32,827 bases of DNA from Candidatus Sumerlaeaceae bacterium (GTDB lineage: Bacteria > Sumerlaeota > Sumerlaeia > Sumerlaeales > Sumerlaeaceae), in assembly GCA_019695055.1 (NCBI GenBank), contig JAIBAT010000139.1, positions 1-32,827 on the forward strand, read 5' to 3'. The number at the start of each line of letters is the position of its first letter. Positions within the stretch are counted from its first letter, which is position 1. The translations under genes were made by a program, and so were the position numbers. Below are positions 32,644 through 32,827 of this stretch, piece after piece. Below the pieces are notes generated by a model. The model was not told the DNA's origin. It did not search any database and saw only the letters and a program-made list of their open reading frames with translations.

Positions 32644-32827
32644 TTACCCTGGATCCAGTCCTCGGAGTTCGTTCGCAAAGGCTGCCTTCAAGAGTTCGGC
32701 GAAGGGCGCCGTGTCATCCATTTCCACCCGCTGATTTAACACTTTGATTTTCGCGAGTGTTTCGTCCATATTGGGCAGCGCGTTGATCTTTACGGCGTCC
32801 TTGGCTGTCGTGATTATCTCGGTGGCG
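32644..32827 (-). CDS. lpxK: Tetraacyldisaccharide 4'-kinase, C-terminal end (runs off window)
   Basis: Sixty codons on the minus strand read to a TAA at 32644-32646. The visible part begins ATEIITTAKDAVKINAL, matching the conserved C-terminal 'ittTeKDavKl' motif of LpxK, and goes on to a late strand (LAKIKVLNQRVEM) and helix (PFAELLKAAFANEL), as in the family. LpxK phosphorylates the 4'-position of the lipid A disaccharide, so this supports an LPS-bearing outer membrane. The usual Thr-Glu-Lys-Asp appears here as TTAKD. Only about a fifth of the protein is seen, so identity rests on this one motif and the tail. Confidence 0.72.
   Translation of the reverse strand, partial: ATEIITTAKDAVKINALPNMDETLAKIKVLNQRVEMDDTAPFAELLKAAFANELRGLDPG

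Overview
The window comes from a bacterial chromosome of moderately high GC, with coding regions mostly about 60-68% by eye. It looks like a diderm (Gram-negative-type) bacterium: it carries the C-terminus of the lipid A kinase LpxK, an RND efflux pump with its periplasmic adaptor, lipoboxes, an RseP-type site-2 protease and a secretin-N-like periplasmic protein. The mix of a Gld-like ABC operon, many secreted proteins and repeat-rich intergenic islands suggests an uncultivated PVC-, Hydrogenedentota- or Sumerlaeota-like lineage. That placement is an impression, not a proven assignment. I see no rRNA, tRNA, CRISPR, phage or transposase gene.

Layout: (1) 1-4322, minus strand: a Gld-like ABC export locus, with ATPase, Ala/Lys/Pro-rich lipoprotein, permease, GldG-like protein and a DUF4340 protein cut by the window edge. 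(2) 4566-8317 and onward: a GT-C membrane glycosyltransferase (minus), then a TVGYGD ion channel and an RND adaptor/pump pair (plus, to 11479). (3) 11543-12793: a CPA1-type cation/proton antiporter (minus). (4) 12.8-15.2 kb: an accessory island with two secreted proteins of unknown function, a truncated diverged copy of the start of engB, a dispersed repeat and homopolymer tracts. (5) 15193-21942, plus strand: a compact likely operon of engB, a secretin-N-like protein, dxr, rseP, a HAD phosphatase and a second GT-C glycosyltransferase. The last four overlap or nearly touch. (6) 21939-27316, minus strand: phosphohexomutase (GlmM-like), Nudix/NrtR-like protein, folC and a CPA2 antiporter. (7) 27482-30099: an orphan ABC-2 permease, a Fur-family regulator (minus) and a soluble PAS histidine kinase. 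(8) 30.1-31.1 kb: a gene-free repeat island. (9) 31147-32454: an AT-richer secreted beta-propeller-like protein, followed by the 3' end of lpxK (minus) at the window edge.

Most genes are housekeeping or envelope functions: isoprenoid (dxr), envelope stress (rseP), amino-sugar and lipid A synthesis (glmM-like, lpxK), folate (folC), ion balance and efflux. The unusual material sits in the two repeat islands and nearby. It comprises a broken engB 5' duplicate with a perfectly conserved upstream block, a 51-bp element present in inverted orientation about 16 kb apart, a compound palindromic element, a 33-bp tandem repeat with a compensated palindromic core, and an rseP gene whose base composition departs sharply from its tightly coupled neighbours. 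I do not see a convincing new multi-gene defence or biosynthetic system.
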